A DNA stretch of 64,000 bases. Origin: Demetria terragena DSM 11295 (GTDB taxonomy: Bacteria > Actinomycetota > Actinomycetes > Actinomycetales > Dermatophilaceae). Made by a program: the position numbers and the translations under genes. Numbering within the stretch: the stretch's first letter is position 1; every line of letters begins with the position of its first letter. Of the stretch, positions 57,637-64,000 are shown one piece after another. Below the pieces are notes generated by a model. The model had not been told where the DNA came from. It ran no database searches and saw only the letters and a program-made list of their open reading frames with translations. Location: positions 1,240,001 through 1,304,000 of the forward strand of contig NZ_AQXW01000004.1 in the NCBI RefSeq assembly GCF_000376825.1, written 5' to 3'.

Positions 57637-59739
57637 TCACTCGCCCCGGATCTTCTTGATGATCTCCTCAGCGACGCTCTTGGGAACCTCAGCATAGGAG
57701 TCGAACTGCATCGTGTAGTTCGCACGACCCTGGGTCTTGGACCTCAGGTCGCCGACATACCCGAACATCTCGGACAGCGGAACCAGGCCCTTGACGACCT
57801 TGGCACCACTGATGTCTTCCATGGACTGAATCTGTCCACGGCGAGAGTTAATGTCACCGATGACGTCGCCCATGTAGTCCTCGGGCGTACGCACCTCAAC
57901 AGCCATCATCGGCTCAAGCAGCGCGGGGTCGGCCTTACGGACGGCCTCCTTGAGCGCCATAGAACCGGCGATCTTGAATGCCATTTCCGACGAGTCGACG
58001 TCGTGGTACGCGCCATCGAGCAGCGTCGCCTTGACACCCACCAGCGGGTAGCCCGCGAGCACACCGAGCTGCAAGGCGTCCTGGATACCGTGGTCGACCG
58101 AGGGGATGTACTCCCGCGGGATGCGACCACCCGTGACCTTGTTCTCGAACTCGTAGAACTCGCCCTCGGAGGTGTCTAGCGGCGCGAAGGTGATCTGAAC
58201 CTTTGCGAACTGACCAGAACCACCGGTCTGCTTCTTGTGGGTGTAGTCGAACTTCTCGACCGCGCGACGAATCGTCTCGCGGTAGGCGACCTGAGGCGCG
58301 CCCACGTTGGCCTCAACCTTGAACTCCCGCTTCATGCGGTCGACCAAGATGTCGAGGTGGAGTTCGCCCATACCGCCGATCACGGTCTGGCCGGTCTCCT
58401 CGTCGAGGCGCACGGTGAAGGTCGGGTCTTCCTGCGCAAGGCGCTGGATGGCCGTACCGAGCTTTTCCTGGTCGGCCTTCGACTTCGGCTCGATCGCCAC
58501 GTGGATGACCGGCTCCGGGAACGTCATCGACTCCAGAACGACCTGGTCGTTCAGGTCCGACAGCGTGTCGCCGGTGGTGGTGTCCTTGAGGCCGATCACC
58601 GCGTAGATGTGACCTGCAGACGCCTTCTCGACCGGGTTCTCCTTGTTGGCGTGCATCTGGAAGAGCTTGCCCAGACGCTCCTTCTTGCCCTTGGTCGCGT
58701 TGATCAACTGCGCGCCCGCGGTCACCTCACCGGAGTAGACCCGGATGTAGGTCAGCGTCCCGTAGAACGGGTGTGCGGCGATCTTGAAGGCCAGTGCGGC
58801 GAACGGCTGCGTGGAGTCCGGTCCGCGGTGCACGATGGCCTCTTCGTCGCCCGGCTTGTGGCCATCGGCGCCGTCGACGTCGATCGGGCTGGGGAGGTAG
58901 TCCAGGACCGCGTCCAGCAGCGGCTGAACGCCCTTGTTCTTGAACGCCGTGCCACAGAAGACGGGGTTGACCTCGTTGGCGAGGGTGAGCGTACGCACAC
59001 CCTTGCGGATCTCGTCCTCGGTCAAGTCTTCGCCACCGAGGTACTTCTCCAGGAGCTCCTCGTCGGCTTCGGCGACCTTCTCGATGAGCAGGCTGCGGTA
59101 CTCGTCAGCCTTGTCCTTGAGGTCGGCCGGGATCTCCTCGGTCGCGTACTCCTCACCGAGCTTGGTTTCACCGCGCCAGGTGAAGGCCTTCATGGTCACC
59201 AGGTCGATGACACCCTCGAAGTCAGCCTCTGCGCCAATGGGCAACTGCATGACCAGCGGAACGGCGCCGAGGCGGTCGACCATGGTCTGCACGGAGAAGT
59301 AGAAGTCCGCGCCCATCTTGTCCATCTTGTTGATGAAGCACATGCGCGGGACGCCGTACTTGTCAGCCTGACGCCACACGGTCTCAGACTGGGGCTCGAC
59401 ACCCTCCTTGCCGTCGAACACGGCAACCGCGCCGTCAAGGACACGCAGGTTGCGCTCAACCTCGACGGTGAAGTCGACGTGACCGGGGGTGTCGATCAGG
59501 TTGATCTGGTAGCCCTTCCAGAACGAGGTGACAGCAGCGGAGGTAATGGTGATACCCCGCTCCTTCTCCTGCTCCATCCAGTCGGTCGTGGAAGCACCAT
59601 CGTGGGTCTCGCCCATCTTGTGCTTCACGCCGGTGTAGAACAGGATCCGCTCGGTCGTGGTGGTCTTGCCGGCGTCGATGTGCGCCATGATGCCGATGTT
59701 GCGGACCTGGTTGAGGTCAGTTAGCACGTCCTGTGCCAC
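57637..59739 (-). CDS. fusA: Elongation factor G
   Basis: Translocase GTPase of 700 aa. [42 protein letters not shown], then domains II-V with GKVGQI-like blocks and [16 protein letters not shown]. 93 bp before tuf. Identity is not in doubt. Confidence 0.99.
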   Translation of the reverse strand: MAQDVLTDLNQVRNIGIMAHIDAGKTTTTERILFYTGVKHKMGETHDGASTTDWMEQEKERGITITSAAVTSFWKGYQINLIDTPGHVDFTVEVERNLRVLDGAVAVFDGKEGVEPQSETVWRQADKYGVPRMCFINKMDKMGADFYFSVQTMVDRLGAVPLVMQLPIGAEADFEGVIDLVTMKAFTWRGETKLGEEYATEEIPADLKDKADEYRSLLIEKVAEADEELLEKYLGGEDLTEDEIRKGVRTLTLANEVNPVFCGTAFKNKGVQPLLDAVLDYLPSPIDVDGADGHKPGDEEAIVHRGPDSTQPFAALAFKIAAHPFYGTLTYIRVYSGEVTAGAQLINATKGKKERLGKLFQMHANKENPVEKASAGHIYAVIGLKDTTTGDTLSDLNDQVVLESMTFPEPVIHVAIEPKSKADQEKLGTAIQRLAQEDPTFTVRLDEETGQTVIGGMGELHLDILVDRMKREFKVEANVGAPQVAYRETIRRAVEKFDYTHKKQTGGSGQFAKVQITFAPLDTSEGEFYEFENKVTGGRIPREYIPSVDHGIQDALQLGVLAGYPLVGVKATLLDGAYHDVDSSEMAFKIAGSMALKEAVRKADPALLEPMMAVEVRTPEDYMGDVIGDINSRRGQIQSMEDISGAKVVKGLVPLSEMFGYVGDLRSKTQGRANYTMQFDSYAEVPKSVAEEIIKKIRGE

Positions 59740-59808
59740 AGAAGGTCTCTTCTCGTCTCTCGTGCGTCTTCAGAATTCTGGTTGCGGTTAGGTCAACCGC
59801 TTCGCCGA

Positions 59809-59834
59809 GCGCGGCATTCCGCAGAATGCCGCGC
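59809..59834 (-). terminator. Hairpin between rpsG and fusA
   Basis: Perfect 11-bp arms GCGCGGCATTC (59809-59819) and GAATGCCGCGC (59824-59834), loop CGCA. It lies 10 bp after the rpsG stop within the str operon, suggesting attenuation or processing rather than full termination. Confidence 0.5.
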
Positions 59835-59843
59835 CCTAGGCGA

Positions 59844-60314
59844 CTACCAGCGGTAGTGGGCGAAGGCCCGGTTCGACTCGGCCATCTTGTGCGTGTCCTC
59901 GCGACGCTTCACTGCGGCGCCGAGGCCGTTGCTCGCGTCGAGGATCTCGTTCATGAGGCGCTCGGTCATCGTCTTTTCGCGGCGCTGGCGGGCGTAGCCA
60001 ACCAACCAGCGGAGCGACAGCGTGGTCGCACGGTTGGGCTTGACTTCGATTGGCACCTGGTAGGTCGCGCCGCCGACGCGGCGGGACTTGACTTCAAGGG
60101 CGGGCTTGACGTTGTCGAGCGCGCGCTTGAGGGTCACGACCGGGTCGGTGCCGGTCTTGTCGCGGCAACCTTCGAGCGCGCCGTACACGATGCGCTCGGC
60201 GGTGGACTTCTTGCCATCCAGCAGGATCTTGTTGACCAACTGGGTGACCAGCGGCGAACCGTAGACCGGGTCGACGACGAGGGGGCGCTTCGGCGCGGGG
60301 CCCTTACGCGGCAT
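59844..60314 (-). CDS. rpsG: Ribosomal protein S7 (uS7)
   Basis: Primary 16S-binding protein of 156 aa. [42 protein letters not shown] in parts, and the C-terminal [15 protein letters not shown]. Its ATG overlaps the rpsL stop region by one base. Confidence 0.98.
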   Translation of the reverse strand: MPRKGPAPKRPLVVDPVYGSPLVTQLVNKILLDGKKSTAERIVYGALEGCRDKTGTDPVVTLKRALDNVKPALEVKSRRVGGATYQVPIEVKPNRATTLSLRWLVGYARQRREKTMTERLMNEILDASNGLGAAVKRREDTHKMAESNRAFAHYRW

Positions 60315-60688
60315 TACTTCTTCTCCCTCTTCGCACCGTAACGACTACGGGACTGCTGGCGACCCTTGACACCCTGGGTGTCGAGCGAGCCGCGAACGAT
60401 CTTGTAGCGGACACCCGGCAGGTCCTTCACACGACCGCCACGCACGAGCACGATGGAGTGCTCCTGCAGGTTGTGGCCGACGCCCGGGATGTATGCGGTG
60501 ACCTCGATACCCGAGGTCAACTTGACGCGCGCAACCTTGCGCAGCGCGGAGTTCGGCTTCTTGGGGGTGGTGGTGTACACACGCGTGCACACGCCACGCC
60601 GCTGGGGGCTGCCCTTGAGTGCCGGGGTTGTGGCCTTGACGGCCTTGTCCTGGCGACCCTTGCGGACGAGCTGGTTGATTGTAGGCAA
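60314..60688 (-). CDS. rpsL: Ribosomal protein S12 (uS12)
   Basis: 30S decoding-site protein of 124 aa. Starts with TTG 60688 ([14 protein letters not shown]), an unusual start codon. [19 protein letters not shown] and [26 protein letters not shown] are conserved, in parts. At the usual streptomycin positions it has the sensitive Lys residues (TPKKPNS and RVKDLPG). First gene of str. Confidence 0.97.
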   Translation of the reverse strand: MPTINQLVRKGRQDKAVKATTPALKGSPQRRGVCTRVYTTTPKKPNSALRKVARVKLTSGIEVTAYIPGVGHNLQEHSIVLVRGGRVKDLPGVRYKIVRGSLDTQGVKGRQQSRSRYGAKREKK

Positions 60689-60925
60689 CCTGGTCTCGAC
60701 TTCCTGATCGATTCGTCTTGTCTGCGTGACCGCACGCGGATGCGCGCACTCACGTTCCTTGGATGCCGGCCGACTGCCCCACCCACGAGGTCGGGCGTGT
60801 CTTCCGGAGCCGCCACCCGCACTTCTGCGAGGATGACCTCACAGTTGCCCGGCGACAGCGTTGTGCGGAGCCTGATACACCGCCCGTTGCAGGGCAGGCA
60901 GGGCAGAGCCCACGCACGAAGCACA

Positions 60926-60954
60926 AGCGTACCGGCCGCGTGTTGCACGGCCAA
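60926..60954 (-). promoter_or_regulatory. str operon promoter
   Basis: On the minus strand TTGGCC (60949-60954) and TACGCT (60926-60931) are 17 bp apart. Predicted start is near 60919, giving a leader of about 230 nt before rpsL. Confidence 0.5.
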
Positions 60955-60990
60955 ATTGGTTCCCCAGGGCACCCCACGAGTCCCCAAGTG

Positions 60991-61061
60991 ACCCCATCGG
61001 TCACCTGTGGTGACCGATCTGGGCATCTGGCGTCCGTAGGTACCCCATCGGTCACCTATGG
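60991..61061. promoter_or_regulatory. Repeated boxes and palindrome upstream of the str promoter
   Basis: ACCCCATCGGTCACCTGTGG (60991-61010) recurs with one change at 61042-61061. The first copy is part of a perfect palindrome, ATCGGTCACC-TGT-GGTGACCGAT (60996-61018). The sites lie about 45-110 bp upstream of the -35 box. They could bind a regulator. Confidence 0.45.
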
Positions 61062-61095
61062 ATGCATCGCGGCCGCGGAGGAACTCCACGCAAGC

Positions 61096-61134
61096 AGATC
61101 GCCCACGACGTACTGGGTACGTCGCGGGCGATCT
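61096..61134 (-). terminator. Hairpin after rpoC
   Basis: Arms of 18 nt at 61096-61113 and 61117-61134, one mismatch, 3-nt loop. It lies about 110 bp after the rpoC stop on the minus strand, past a tandem repeat. It has no U-tract but its stability makes it a likely terminator of rpoBC. Confidence 0.65.
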
Positions 61135-61149
61135 GATGGTCTCGACAAG

Positions 61150-61244
61150 CTCGACCGGCGTGAGGACAAACTCGACCGGCGTGAGGACAACCTCGACCGG
61201 CGTGAGGACAAGCTCGACCGGCGTTAGGACAAGCTCGACCGGCG
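61150..61244. repeat. 21-bp tandem repeat directly after rpoC
   Basis: Four full units (61150-61170, 61171-61191, 61192-61212, 61213-61233) and a partial fifth. Each unit is CTCGACCGGCG then TGAGGACAA plus one base; the fourth has TTAGGACAA. A GGTCTCGACAAGCTCGACC element directly precedes them. They end at the base before the rpoC stop codon. No spacers, so not CRISPR. Confidence 0.85.
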
Positions 61245-61245
61245 A

Positions 61246-64000
<2,755 letters not shown>

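Noticed and set aside
61150-61244. CRISPR array
   Set aside because: The units are contiguous 21-bp copies without spacers, and no cas gene is near.

Overview
The window is from a high-GC Gram-positive bacterium of the Actinomycetota, probably Micrococcales. The ribosomal proteins, RpoA, RpoC, EF-Tu and EF-G read as actinobacterial. GTG and TTG starts are common, and several genes appear to be read from leaderless mRNAs. The family (Dermacoccaceae or Intrasporangiaceae-like) is a guess. No rRNA, tRNA, CRISPR array, integrase or insertion sequence was seen.

Layout. (1) 1-5.6 kb: 3' part of a class I fumarase, overlapping a beta-carbonic anhydrase and a MOSC protein; Ohr peroxidase; an aminotransferase; glmM. 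(2) 5.7-6.9 kb: rplM-rpsI with promoter and terminator. (3) 6.9-23.4 kb: accessory metabolism and stress. This holds a self-regulated ArsR-like gene, an acetoin-type dehydrogenase behind a CRP-like site, an ABC exporter whose ATPase is fused to an extracytoplasmic hydrolase, an ABC-F ATPase, a luciferase-like oxidoreductase, a sodium:solute symporter with a small partner, an Otr(A)/Tet(M)-type GTPase, 5-oxoprolinase pxpABC, truA and a membrane Ser/Thr kinase. (4) 23.5-42.3 kb, all minus strand: the S10-spc-alpha ribosomal cluster from rpsJ to rplQ, including secY-adk-map and infA-rpmJ-rpsM-rpsK-rpsD-rpoA, with an Rrf2/NmrA-like pair between map and infA. (5) 42.6-56.3 kb: accessory genes between the S10 and str operons: ppsA-ppsR, a broken DUF559-type gene between two related palindromic repeats, a VOC protein, a secreted endonuclease, a secreted GH16 glycosidase, an aspartate-type aminotransferase, a formamidase, a SUMT, a lipoprotein and a YcaQ-like glycosylase. 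(6) 56.3-64 kb: str operon rpsL-rpsG-fusA-tuf and the 3' part of rpoC.

Most striking points. Ribosomal proteins L17 and L4 end in the same 70-residue module, 80% identical, with long DNA identity; this implies one added domain placed on two large-subunit proteins. An alpha/beta-hydrolase is fused through a transmembrane helix to an ABC ATPase. Several long, near-perfect hairpins mark operon boundaries, one of them inside the coding sequence of a convergent gene. A TAnnnT box lies 6-7 nt before a set of starts that lack Shine-Dalgarno sequences.
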